Positions 21,336 to 33,991 of a DNA stretch of 64,000 nt are shown here, piece by piece. The stretch is taken from positions 3,926,001 through 3,990,000 of the forward strand of contig CM072336.1 in the NCBI GenBank assembly GCA_036874045.1, in the 5' to 3' direction. Positions within the stretch are counted from its first letter, which is position 1. Each line of letters starts with the position of its first letter. The DNA is from Cymodocea nodosa (lineage: Eukaryota; Streptophyta; Magnoliopsida; Alismatales; Cymodoceaceae). Made by a program: the position numbers and the translations under genes. The notes below the pieces were generated by a model. The model was not told the origin of the DNA. It was given only the letters and a program-made list of their open reading frames with translations, and did not search any database.

Positions 21336-22689
21336 CGTGCGGAGAAATGGAAATCGAACGTAAGGTTTGGGTCTAAGAGAGAGAGGAGGAGGAGGAGGAA
21401 GCATTGGAAGACAAATGAGGGGTTTATTTGTAGGGTTGGTTGAGAGAGGGGGACGGATAAGAGCGAGTGGGGAGAATCCAGGGGTGTGCAGTGCAGTCTT
21501 CTCGGCGTCGTTTTGGATTTGCAGTGCTGAATGGATTATTACTCGGCCGGTTGGTGGTGGTTTCCGGGAATAGTGGTGGAGGAATTTGGATTTGAGCTAA
21601 AAGTTGGTCGGCCGGCTAGCCGGTCGGCAATGACCATGTGGCGTACAACGTGTAATAGTCTACCTGCTCATTGGGACAGGACTTTGGGGTACATATGGAT
21701 GTATGTGGGGATTTGGTATCATCTTCATTGGAACCTCTTTTTTCCCACTCGTATTTAGCAAAACATGTAAGTTTAATTGCAGTTGTCAGCGGGATATCCT
21801 CTCATATCTGGTTGACGTTGTGATGCAGCGAAGTTTTGAGTAAGGTTTGTATAGTAGTAGTTGTTGAGATTGATCAAAAATATTAAGTTCTGGTTCAAAT
21901 TCAAAAAAATTGGTCATTTCAATCTATAAAAAAGAATGATCAAAAGAGATTTTAATAATAATTTGATCACCTAGAATCACCGTCACAGGAGTTCCTAAAA
22001 ATCTTACTGTTCAACTGCTATCATTGTTTGTCACTCCACAGCTACCTCCGTCACCTTCCACCAACTCTCTCGCCAATGGTAAATACAACAATAATTTGGT
22101 TTTCAATTTGTTAGAGATCATATCCTTAATTTTGAATATGTTTTTATCGTTTTATGTGTGGTGTTATAAACTCAGATGATTGCAAGATAGGATCGGGATA
22201 TTAGCCTAATTGATGGGAAAGTAGATCTTAATGGTATAGTTTTAGGTTTGTGTTGTAAATTGTAATTGAACCAACCATGCTTAAGCTTGTACTTAAGTTA
22301 CAAGCACAAGTCCAAGTTTTTATCCAACCAAACACAATTAATCGATTTAAAATCATTGTTTTTAATGCATTAAATTATTACATCCGGTTAAGATGAATTC
22401 AAGTGAATGGCAAGCGAAATTTATTTGGGGAACTGCTGAATGAAATAGAAATTTTTATGTAGGTTTAAAAAGTTGGGAAGGTCAGTATTTTAAAATTTAA
22501 TACTTTCTCTCTAGCTCTTAAAGTTTAGACTTAACTATTTGGTGTGACATCATCAATTTTATTTATTTTAAAAATAGAGTCATAACTACCTTGCTCGATA
22601 AAACCGGGGGCAAATTCCTCACCAATTATGAGAATCACATGTGATCTGTACCCTCACTTGGCCTCTTAATTTTAGTTTTTTGTTGGTGA
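21336..22689. other. Intergenic spacer
   Basis: A GA-rich tract lies at 21373-21402. The remainder is AT-rich with no gene recognised. The right part may be the decayed upstream portion of the following LINE remnant. Confidence 0.5.
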
Positions 22690-23500
22690 TGGAAACTCTA
22701 CATTCTTTTAGTGTAATGTTTGGTATGAGAATATCAACTTGACCAACCTATTTCCAAACTTGCTTTTACTCATTACTTGTCTGAAAATCATTGTAGCTAA
22801 TGCTATCTCTTCCCCTCATCACTCTAGAGACTTATCCAACTTAATCTTTTGGGTTCATGCTTCTATCTCCAATTTATCACATATCCTTAATTCAATAAAT
22901 CTTACCGATGATCCTGATAAGATTATATGAAAGTTAACTGCAAGTGACATTTACACGGTTAATTCATGTTATTCAACTCCCACTGATGGGGTCTTAGATT
23001 TTGCTTCTATAATTAAATATATACGGAAAATTAAAGTTCTTCTTAAAGCTAAAATCTTGATTTGGTTAATTAATCATGATAAAGTTTTTACTAAGTAAAA
23101 GAAGTTGGCCTGGGGTTCTGATACCAATAAACGTTTATTCATCGATTGCATCACTCCTAACCAGATTCAGTCTTTTCTTTATGATCGGTGCGACTTTTTA
23201 TGCAAAGATATTCTTCAGTTATATATTGTTCTTCTTCTATTAAACTGAAATTTTCTTTACCCAATAAAGTTTAGTACTCTTTGGCTATTACCCTACTTTG
23301 GAATATTTGGTTAAACAGAAATAATATCATATTTGGTAAATCAATATATAAAATATTCTCAGTATTTAATAATGTTTTAAGTGTTACTTCCTTTTAGTTA
23401 AAAAAACTTGCCTGGGACATATGCAGAGGTGATTATTGATGTTCGTTTTAAGTAGAAGCAACATGTGAGCAAAACTTTTAATTTTAACAGAGGTTGTAAT
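22690..23500 (+). mobile_element. Decayed LINE remnant (RVT zinc-binding C-terminus)
   Basis: The plus strand holds the C-terminal part of a plant non-LTR retrotransposon ORF2. NLFPNLLLLIT and ANAISSPHHSRDLSNLIFW lead into LNSINLTDDPDKII. YTVNSCYSTPTDGVLDFAS follows, then KIKVLLKAKILIWLINHDKV, the IWK...P.K...F.W....D..LTK signature of the reverse-transcriptase zinc-binding domain. It ends near NRNNIIF-like text (TEIISYLVNQ) and FNFNRGCNPSG. Internal stops and frame changes show that it is inactive. Confidence 0.72.
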
Positions 23501-23828
23501 CCATCAGGAATAATAATGAGTCTAATTTTTGTTTATTTGATTTTGTAACTTCAAATTTTTATTGACCGGAAGTCAATTCATAACTGATATTATTTAGCAG
23601 TATCTACTAATTCATTCTTTTTTCTTTGAAGGCATCATCATGAGGAAGGGGAGCACCTAATCCGAATAGATTTCAAAATATTATCGTAACCAGAGCTGGT
23701 CTACGCTTACCTGAAGGTCCGATCCACCACCGCCACCGCCTTCACCGGCGATTGCCACAGATGAACAACGAACCGATGCACTAGAAAGCAGAGAAAGAGT
23801 TAGAGACGAGAGGGAGAGAGCCACGGGA

Positions 23829-26800
23829 ATGGGGTGCGAGGCGCTGTTCTACACGCTCCTGATCACAATCTCGGCGGCTCTTATTACCTACAACATACTC
23901 GTCTCCTACACCACTCCACTACACACGGGCTTTCCGGGCCTGGGAACCACCCTCTCCTACCACCGTGGGTTCCTCTCCCTCGACCCTGTCATCAAGCTGC
24001 CCACCGGGGAGCATGCCGACGGGCGGAAGCGGAGGCTGTTCCACACGGCCGTCACGGCGTCGGACTCGGTATACAACACGTGGCAGTGCCGGATCATGTA
24101 TTACTGGTTCAAGAAGCACAGGGACGCGCCCGGATCGGAGATGGGCGGATTCACTAGGATTCTGCACTCCGGGAAGGTAGATAAGTACGTCGAGGAGATC
24201 CCCACCTTCATCGCAGATCCGCTTCCTGATGGGATGGATAAGGTATGGGTGGATCTTGTTTTGGTTTTTTGTGTGTGTTTGATCGATGTCTTTCCGTGAT
24301 CTGCATTTTTGCTGTCGGGCATTATTTTGGATCTTCGAATAGTGTCTGTCCTTTTTTTACAGTACTCGTGTTTGCTGTTTTTATCCACTTTCTGGTTTAT
24401 TTCATTGATTTCTCAGTATTGAACGATCTAGTTAGGTTGTGAACTCAGAACTCAGGGGATTGATTGGATGATCTTGAGATTAATTCAGGTGGTTCGATTT
24501 TCTTGCGAAATATTTTTCGTAGAAATTTCAGCAAATGCAACTCTCATTTCGTTGTTAGAATGATATATTGTTGGATTAATTAATTAAGTGTCGGGATTAA
24601 TTAGAGCCATGCAATCTTCATTAATTATAGTTTATGATAAGTCTCAAGAACGCTTTATTATTTAATATTAAATAAATAATGTGAAAATTTAAAGTTATAT
24701 AGTCATGATAGGGAGATGGTGTGTTGTGCATGAGTGAGGGGTGCTTTCTTTAGTTCCATATTGCTAAAGAAAAGTATCTCTTTGGTGTTATGTCGTAAAG
24801 GTTCTTCATTTATTGTTTGCTAATAATTCTAGGTGGGCATAGAGGGCCACGCATGGCTTTGCCCAAGTTGGACTTGGGTCTTGAAAATGGTTTTCAATTA
24901 AATTTTGCACAAGATGGTTTTTTCCAATTGTGATTAATTAAGATGAATACTTGATTAATTTAAAATTAACCTGATTAGCGGATGTTTGATGAGAGGACTG
25001 GTCAAATAATCATCTTTGGATCTTCTCCATCTCACCTTTTGAAAGGTCAATGTTGGGATCAAGAATGTAGGTTAAGTGGTCGTTAATGGCTGTTGTGGAA
25101 ATAGTTGAGACTATCTATGTAAGGAAGGGAACAGGAGAGGCAAAAAAAAACATAGATAAAAAATCTACATCTCTCTCTTCTTTTGTTTGCTCATTCTTTC
25201 CACTTCAGCAACATCTCTAGTGCTCCTTCAATCGGTTGGTGACTGAGGTGTGTTTTGTGAGTGGCACAAGTTTCTTAAGTCATTGTGTTCATTTTATCAT
25301 GGGAGGAAGGCATGGACACCTATTCGTACTAGTCTTATGGAATGATTCAATCATATAAGATTTAACTTGTTCTTCTATTTTAGTTCTAACATTGATTTGT
25401 TTGGATGATTTTCTATGAGTCTGTGCTTTTGATTCTGACGTTTTAAATATGGTTTATGTTATTTATTTATGCATGTAGTCTTGAGCATTTTCACAACATA
25501 TATTACCTAGCAGAAATGTTGCTTCCTTTGCAACTATGGTGACTCTTCTTTTCATAGTAGTTTTGGACCATCTAGGAATTATAATAAATTCTACCTTAAT
25601 GTACACAAGCGAAAACCTCATGCAGCGCTCAAAGAGAAAAACAAAACAAAGTAAAAAAATATAACTGAATCTTTAAAATTCCTAGAAGGAAAAATTTAAC
25701 GAAAAGGAGTTTTAGTTTTGAAATGTTCCAGAGAGAAAATCAGATCAAGTTTCATTTTGATCTATTATTATTTCAACTTTCAGGGATGAACATAATTTCT
25801 CTTGAATCTTCTGATTTATTTTGATACCTCATCCAGCTGCTTTTAGATATTAATTAATGCGCTTTATTTAAAGATATTCAATGATCTACATTTTTCTGTT
25901 ATATTAGGGCTATGTGGTTCTCAACAGACCTTGGGCCTTTGTGCAGTGGCTGCGAAGTACAGATATTGAAGAAGAGTAAGAATGTTATGAACATGTCTGA
26001 AAGTGGCTGTTTTTTGGACTTTTACCTTGGCCGGTATTTGTATAACTATCAACAATTTCATGCAGTTACATTCTGATGGCAGAACCCGATCACATCATTG
26101 TGAAGCCCATACCAAACTTATCTAGAGATTCTCATGCTGCTGCCTTTCCCTTCTTTTATATCGAGCCCAAAAAGTATGAGACTCTTTTGAGGAAATTCTA
26201 CCCAGTTGAAAAAGGTCTAATAACTGACATTGATTCAATAGGAAATTCTCCTGTCATTGTGAACAAGGTTAACTTCTATCTGACCTATCCGCAGAACTCT
26301 AGATTGTATTTTTACCATATTTTTTTTTCTTGTTCTATGATTGCATGTAGGCATTTCTCAATAAGATTGCTCCTACATGGATGAATATTTCATTGGCATT
26401 GAAAAGTGACCCTGAAACTGACAAGGCTTTTGGTTGGGTACTTGAGATGTAAGCCTATTGATCTTATTTCTGTAGTTTTATAAATACTTGATTTTCCTTT
26501 GTCAGTTTGGATAGAGTAAAGAGTCCTGTATCACTTTACTAATTATTAATTTATCATTTGGAAGGTATGCATACGCCGTTGCTTCTGCTCTTCACGGTGT
26601 AAGGAACATCTTGTTCAAAGATTTCATGATTCAGGCTAGTATTGTTATTGCATTTAAACTGTCATAGTTTTCTATCATGTTTTCGTGTTAGTATTAGGCC
26701 TAGTTTGGATATGGAGCATATTTTGGTTCTGCTACTTATCAAATTAGAATCTCAAGAAGTAATGGCTTTCTTTCTTCTCTTATCATGGATTGTAAAGCAC

Positions 26801-27597
26801 AATTATTCTCTCTATTACATTAAACAAATGCATTTCTGTTATTTTGAAATACATCTGAATCAACAGAATCGTAGTTTACTCTATCCAAACTAGGCCTTAC
26901 TTTATTTTTTATCAAATCATAATGGTTTTCTGACAGTTTTATACTAACCATGATGCCTTGGTAAGAACTTCAGCCTCCTTGGGATCTAGAAGTTGGAGTA
27001 AAGTTCATTATTCACTATACTTATGGTTGTGATTATGACGCAAAGGTACTTGTGATGGGCTGAATTTTATTTTTAGCTCTTTTCTCATTTTGATTTACAG
27101 TATGTGATTCCATTTAGATTCAAAATTTCATTATTTAATGGATGATTCAATGATGAATAGGAATAAATGAAAGAAAAAGATTTATGTTATCAACCTTACA
27201 TTAGTAGAATCAAGACACTGATTGTTGTTGTTATATATTTCATTTGTAATATTGTAAAAATTGATCAAAACTTGCATATCATGGTAAATGCTTCTTAACT
27301 AGTCCTATTGGCAATCATTAATTGCGTCAGGGAAAATTGACCTATGGAAAGATTGGAGAATGGAGGTTTGACAAAAGATCGTACTTTCGAAGTCCACCTC
27401 CTAGAAACCTTCCCCTGCCTCCAGAAGGAGTTCCAGAAAGTGTGGTATGTCTTTTTATAAATCATGTCTTCACGCAAAAATCTCACAATACATTTTGTTC
27501 TTCGCGTTCAACTTTTTGCTTGCCTCTCAATTTTCAGGCGACTCTTGTAAAAATGATAAATGAAGCAACGGCCAACATTCCCAACTGGGGTAGTTAG
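23829..27597 (+). CDS. Hydroxyproline O-arabinosyltransferase (HPAT, GT95), complete, 8 exons
   Basis: Exons 23829-24242, 25908-25975, 26066-26267, 26351-26448, 26565-26634, 26974-27045, 27331-27444, 27538-27597; 1098 nt, 365 residues, all phases consistent. Golgi type II membrane protein: short tail MGCEALFY, signal anchor at about 6-27, lumenal domain after. Conserved blocks: RRLFHTAVTASDSVYNTWQC (residue 58 on), KHRDAPGSEMGGFTRILHSG, GYVVLNRPWAFVQWL, YILMAEPDHIIVKPIPNL (162-179; the acidic EPDH is the presumed nucleotide-sugar/metal site), AFPFFYIEPKKYE, GNSPVIV, APTWMN, DPETDKAFGWVLEMYAYAVA, HYTYGCDY, GKIGEWRFDKRSY and C-terminal NEATANIPNWGS. The family adds the first arabinose to hydroxyproline of extensins and small peptides such as CLE. 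Family members often have MSEPDH where this has MAEPDH. Intron 5 has a GC donor (CAG|GCTAGT). The first exon is G+C-rich. No lesion is seen; length is normal for the family. Confidence 0.95.
26635..26636 (+). other. Non-canonical GC splice donor of HPAT intron 5
   Basis: Exon 5 must end with ATTCAG to join CCTCCTTGGGAT in frame and give the conserved MIQPPWD. The bases that follow are GCTAGT. The nearest GT, four bases on, would shift the frame. The 339-nt intron ends in a normal AG at 26972-26973. Confidence 0.75.
26697..26896. mobile_element. Tourist-like MITE in HPAT intron 5
   Basis: A 200-bp element starts GGCCTAGTTTGGATA and ends with the exact complement TATCCAAACTAGGCC, so it has 15-bp perfect terminal inverted repeats. 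It is flanked on both sides by TTA (26694-26696 and 26897-26899), the target-site duplication of PIF/Harbinger Tourist MITEs. It carries no coding capacity. Confidence 0.92.
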
Positions 27598-28882
27598 CAG
27601 ATCGTCCCCCCTTATATTCCTTTCCGTCTATGTGCCTCTCTCTATGCCTCTCTGCACATAGACCACTGTTTTCGGCTGACAATAGGCCACTGAAAATTTG
27701 GATCACAGGGGCCTTAAGGATAATCTCTTTCTGCGGTTTTGTTTCTCCCACATGTTCGGGTGATGGGATCTTTCTTTACCACCATTGTGCCATGTCGAGT
27801 GATCTTTCCTTATCATTTGTTCGTGATTGGTCCAAATCCAAACTGTAAAATTTCAGGATTGTACATTCTTCTCTAGTATTATTTTTGCCACGCGCGCTTT
27901 TGTACCTTAAATTTTAGTTTTTAGTATGTGTGATCATGCTTTTGTATTGGTGGGTATAAAGTAAAAAAAGAGATAAGGCCTATATGTTGAGTACAATAAT
28001 TAATGATTTAGTGAAGGGTGTTTTTCTAATAGTAATGTCTCATTTGTATCTTTTACTGCTAAAACTTGGCGATACTAGATCTTTAAACAGTGGAGCACTT
28101 GTAGATCTAATTACAAGTCTTAAATGATGATAAATATGTTCAAATATCAAGGTTTTGTCAATTTTTTTTAAAACCAAATTGAATTTAAATTATGTTAAAC
28201 TAGATTAAAAAAGTTTACCAACTATTCAGTCCCCTGTGTGTATATCGAAAATCCATTAACAACAAACCTTAACTTGAAAACTCAAATCCCTTTGGACCAT
28301 TTAAGAAAATATTAACTAATGCTTAACATACTTGAATTTTTATAAGAAATTATAATAAATGTTGTTTATTAATTGTTTATCAAAAAAATTGGTTCAAACG
28401 ATTTACGAATTTTCAAAAATTGTCCAAAAGTATTTATTAAATCAATTCACTAGGTACTGACATCATGACTGGCTGAATCACTTCAGATCAAACATTGAAC
28501 TGCATTGAATCACAATCAGTGAACTTTTGATTTAATCTCTGATTCAATTTGAAAAAACTTGACATCAAAGAATTTCTTAAAATTAAGTAAATTTTGGAAG
28601 TTTATAAAACGATTCCTCTCAATCTTTGGTATAAGTTTGTCGGTGGTTTTACCATTCTTGGTGACAAAGTAAATCCCAGACATTGTTAGTGAACGGTTCA
28701 ATTGTTCACAAACCTGAGAAAGGAAAAAGTTCATGATATACACAGAATGAGATAACATGTTTGCTGAAAATGACAGACAATCGATGCCTTCGGAATCTTT
28801 ATGATCTTTGGGCAAAGATTACCGCCACATCTAGTCCTGTAAGCAGATTTCGCAAGCACGGTAAAACGACCTTTTCCTTGTT
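27598..28882. other. Tail-to-tail spacer between HPAT and the BRIZ-type gene
   Basis: It holds the 3' untranslated ends of both converging genes. A minus-strand frame at 28516-28815 has no domain and lies beyond the BRIZ stop codon. No other feature is seen. Confidence 0.55.
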
Positions 28883-31800
28883 CTAATTTGGAGCTTGACT
28901 GGTTTGTCCCAACTTAGCCATCAAATCTTCAAGCTGTCACATGAGAAAAAAAAAAGACAAGAATGTGAATCAAACAATGGGCATCAAGTTGTCCTTGCAG
29001 CATTTTACTGCAGTTCTTACTCAACTTTTTGGAAGGCTATTGTATTAGACTTGACTTAAATTAAGCTGAGAATCACAACGATAGAAACAGCAACAACTTT
29101 TTGGAAATGCAATATATTTTTACCTGTTTTTCCAGAGACTGTACTTTTTCATCCACTAATCTTGTTAGAGTTTCCTCCCTGAAAACAATTCAAACAGTGA
29201 AATGACTAATGACGAGATACAACAAAAAAAGTAGGATTCAAGGTGAATAACAACGTTGTTTCTCTGACATTATAATAGCAATGAATTTTTAAAAATAGAA
29301 TTCCTGCTTTAAAAAAATTAAAAATACGGTTTTTCTTGGCAAAAATAGAGTCCTGACATTTACGTTACACCTTTAAATAGATCTAAATATGGTTATTCCA
29401 TCACTGCAATTAATCTTAACCAGCCAGTGATTGAGTTATTGTATTTGGTTCAATCTAACATATCCCCGTATAAAGTGAGAAACTCAACAATGAACTAGAA
29501 GCTCGACCTCATCCGTCTCCTTCATTCATTGTTCAAATTCCTCTCTCAAGATCTTGAAGCTTGTCTCTACCTACCTCTTCTCTTGAGCATGTTTATTTTG
29601 TTAAGACCACTTGATCATGCTGGTTGAGCTCCACATTTAGCCTTCCAATCTCATCCAGGAGATCTGCATTCCTGATCTCCATCTAATTCTTGCCTTCCCT
29701 AGGCTTCTTCACCTTCCTCTCTTCCATCCTCTTTGCTGTTTCTTCTGTCATGATCGACAATCCGTTGTCCTTCTCATCAAGGTGGCATGCATATGACAGA
29801 CTGTATTTCAAAATAATCATTCTACATGCCATGTGCAAATCCTTCTATCCCCTAATCAGAATTTACATTCTTGAATGTGGGAGCCTGACTTTCACATGGA
29901 GAAATAATACTAACGAACTAAATTAACTGGCCACATAGTTTTACCATTTTACCTTTTTTTGGCTTCTTGAATTTTTGTTTTCCACGTCTCTTGGTTCCTG
30001 GTAAGATTATCATTTATCTGTACCGACAACAACTATTTAGAACCTGGATAAACTGCTGGAAATCTGTAACGTTAACAAAAAAATTATTAAATAAAACCTT
30101 TCAACTTAAGGGCACAAAAAAACTTACTTCAGCAGCAAATTTTTTCTCTTCCATATATTCATTTAGCTTGGCCTGCATTTTCTGTAATCTTAAATTTTCA
30201 ATCTTGATAATGGCTTCATTTGTTTTGTGTTCAATTTCCTCTTTAACCTCCTGAAGATGCGATTCAAAATACTACAAGGGAAAAGAGAGAACAACATACT
30301 AAAATCCATGAATTAGTATTCCAAAACTCGCTAGTAAATAGGTTATTTTACACTAACAGCATCCAAACAATTATGCTAATCTAAAACAAGAACTATGCTG
30401 TAGAATATAAGAAGAGGCAAACCTTTCTTTGGTTTTCAAGTTGAGAGGTGAGAAGGTCATTGTATTCGTCAAAAATCTGAAATAATCAGGAATTTATAAA
30501 CGCTTTGCAAATCATACAGACAATGAGAAACATTAAAAAGGAAGAAATACTAATTGCATTACATTTTCAACTTTGCTGTTAAAAAGAGCCTCAGGTATTC
30601 CACCATCAGCACCACATTTACAACTGTCACCTGTATTAGTATTTAACTCAACCAACTTCCCGTCAGTTTTTGACTGAATTAGACGATGAACATAATTGTC
30701 TCCAGCATAATCCCAGACCCGTTGAGTCTCCAATTCTAGGGAATAACAGTGTTCTGTCTCTTTCCAGTGTCTGATAGCGTGGCCCTCCTTTAATCTGAGT
30801 AACAAATCATGCTATAAAAATATTCTTAAAGACTTCCCATTAATAACAAATGATGTTGACAACCACAAAATAAGGCTTGAGAAATATTTCATCAAGAACA
30901 GTGGGACTGATGAAATTTATAAGGCTTATGTTACCTCCCACAGCCAACAAAACCACAGATAACACACATCCAAAGGTTTTCAGATGCTTGGCAAATGGAA
31001 CAAATTGACTTTTCAGGTTCTTGTTGATATCTACAAACCTAAACAAGAGCAGTAAAAAGTCAATTTCCATCATCCAATCTTAAGTCAATGCTGCAAAACA
31101 TCGATTACATATAAACATTTATAGAATAAGAAGTATGGTTAACAGTCCTTCGCCTGCATCATTACTGGTTAGTAGATTCGGGTGTACAGATTCTAGAGAT
31201 ACTTGAGAACGATGAACAATCTTACTTGTGAGAAGAAAAGGGCTGATGGAAAAGATTTGTAATAATATGATTATAAGTCTGTACTGGAAAAGATTTGGCA
31301 GTTCCTATTTCTGTTTCAAAGTCATTTTGCTTATTAGTCAACAAATTACCCCTTCACACCAAAGAGGGTTAAGCTTCTATTTACATTTCCCTTGAGGCTT
31401 TGGCATATTCATATGAATGCTAAACTTCAATTGAATGCTTTTCATGTGATAAAAACATGCTACATCAATTGATGATCAGTACATATATTTTCAATTAAAT
31501 GCTTTAAAATGTGATTAAAATATTTATGTGATAAAGTCCGAAGGCTTTTCAAGTACTCATTTGAACTAAGCATTATAAAAATCAGGTACTTAAAGAAGGA
31601 AAAATGCAAAATAAACTATTTGAATTTATTGAAATATTTAGTAAAACTTAAAAAATAATGAATGCTTAGTTTCTTACAGGACATGAAGAATCAGCCCATT
31701 TTGAAATACACGAGCAGTGGAAAGAGTGATTGCAAATTGTAGTAAGGATTCCACCAGTATCCTCGTCCAATCTCTCTACAAAAAATGAATGCTATTATTT

Positions 31801-33991
31801 GAAGAATCACAACCAAATCATTGTGTAATGTTCTGAAACTAGGTATATGCTACAAACTTAAAAGAAAATTAAAAAAAAGGATACAATTCTGAAAGGGAAA
31901 AAAGAGAATTTGTGAAAATAAGCTGAAAGAGAATTTCCTAGATGATTTAATCATGCATAAAGAGTGACCTACAAATTCATCAAAAGGAAAGGAGATTTAA
32001 ATTATTTTGACTAAGGCAATAGGAAAAAAATTAAGAAGGCATAAAGCATGCTTATTTAAGTGATGAATAGGACTTAAATGTGTACAAAGTGATAAAAAGG
32101 CAAAACCTGCTACATATCAATCAATACGAAAATTCACGATGCAGGGTAAGGCTTCTTGTTGCAGTTTGACCCTAAAAACTATTTAGTTTCAATGTTCCAT
32201 CACGTGATTACTAGTGGAAAGACACATTAAAAATTTATTTCCAATATAAGTTCACATGAAAAGTGGCACTTCTGGCATCTTAAATTTGTTGACATAACCA
32301 AGTCTGTCAAAGTGTTCCTTGCAAAAAGGTTTAGTATATATATAGCGCATCCTTCTAAACATGCAGTTTCAAATGGCCACTGATAAATTGAAGCTCTTGG
32401 TCGAGAATATATTGACAAAAATGTAGCTCAAGAAGTTTGTGTTTTTATCTACACTTGTATGTACAATCTATTTTCAGTATTCTTTTTTCAAAAATTAATG
32501 CTTTTAAAGGAATTACAGTTTAATTCAGAAGCTGCAAGTATGTCTCACAAATACCAATTTCTGCTAATCTAACGCTTTAGCCAACATCCTCTGAACCAAA
32601 TATGAATTCTCCGAGGAAGTTACTCAATCCCCATCTCGATGAAATGTTTTTTTTGTTTTATTTATTTCATATAGAAATAATGTTTTTGATGGCATTTTGG
32701 TCCACCCCATATATCGAGATTATGGCATGGCTGGTTGCCTTATTTATTTTCTATAGAAATATAGCTCAATGTAATTGTCCCTCCACGATCAGTTTCTAGC
32801 TATCAAGCTTGAAAGACTTGCACAATCTTGTCAATCCAGCATTACAGGAGAGAAACACTGTGTTTAAAGAAGACGCCCTTACACAATTTATACTTAGACC
32901 TACTGACAAAAAATATCATGGAAAAACCCATTAATATGGCCAAAGTAGGACAACTATAAACATATAATAATGGACGATGTGCCTATGTTCTTGAACTTGA
33001 TAACAATTGATTCCAGTTGTGGCTAATAAGTACAAAGTCAAGAACTAGTTATTACTCGTAGAAAAAGATATAACTCACCAAGGCATACTACACAGGAAGC
33101 CAACTCCTTAGAGCTTGCAATAGGACTTTGCCTATGCTCCACCGATAAAGTGTATTGCACATCAACCGTGAAAAAGACACGACAAACATTTTCCTGTGGC
33201 GAGAAATCCCAACTAAGATAAATAAACAATGCTAAATGAGAAAATAAGAAATCAATTTTTTTTTAAAAATAACTACAGTTCATTCATAGCAAATAGTAAA
33301 AAAATAACCTCCATAGAAGAGAAAGTTTTTCCATTGAAATGCTTATAGAACTCATCGGCGGAATCCTGATTATCGAATGTAAGAAGGACGCTATATCTAT
33401 CTTCCGCCTGATCATTCCTATGAAATCCATTTATAACAATCAAAATACATGGAGGAAAACATCAAATGACATGCAATCAACCACATCCACCAGGATTTTC
33501 AATCAAAAAACTTGATAAAAGAAATCAACAAAGATTGAGCATACCTAACAATCCTCATGTCGAGAACATGATGGATGAAAGAGCCGCAGAACATGCAAAA
33601 ATCTGCGTACGTCAAGTGCTTCGGGACCTCGAGCACGCAGAGAAGAGGTTTCCTCCACGCCTGATAATCCAAACACGACTTGGAATTACAATACGAGAAA
33701 CCATAATATCAGAAAGGAGAGAGGAAGTGATAGGCTCCGTCCCGCCTCCTCTGTGGTCGTAACAGAAAGAAAACGACGAGTCCGTACGGGTAGACTCTGA
33801 GGTGAGGAGGTGTCTTCCGGGATGAGATTTAGGACACCTCTGGTCTCTTCGATTCGAGGATTGCCAGCGGAGAAAGGGATGGACATGAATGTCCTTGGAG
33901 GAAAGCTAGCATGGATGGAGTCGTCGGACTGAGAGGACCTGTGTACGTCGGCATCTGACGCGGTGGCGCTGGTGGAGGCGGTGGTGGACAT
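28883..33991 (-). CDS. BRAP2 RING ZnF-UBP domain E3 ubiquitin ligase (BRIZ1/2 type), complete, 12 exons
   Basis: Exons, in transcription order: 33991-33788, 33660-33545, 33417-33309, 33193-33079, 31775-31678, 31038-30935, 30794-30563, 30476-30423, 30271-30128, 30017-29953, 29178-29124, 28933-28883; 1347 nt, 448 residues, phases consistent. The start is the first in-frame ATG; upstream only a GTG lies in frame. Order: disordered lead with FSAGNPRIEETRG; BRAP2/RRM-like domain (about 70-155: KPLLCVLEVPKHLTYADFC, MFCGSFIHHVLDMRIVR, DSADEFYKHFNGKTFSS); RING (177-217: CVVC, TTICNHSFHCSCISKWADSS, CPVC); UBP zinc finger (about 225-290: CSIC, WMCVICGFVGCGR, HAIRHW, ETEHCYSLELETQRVWDYAG, DNYVHRLI); coiled coil (about 325-440). 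In Arabidopsis, BRIZ1 and BRIZ2 form a hetero-oligomeric E3 needed for seed germination. Oddities: Leu where relatives have Tyr in GRYKEGH, and a tail ending LMAKLGQTSQAPN without the basic Lys/Arg-rich end of Arabidopsis BRIZ proteins. Confidence 0.95.
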
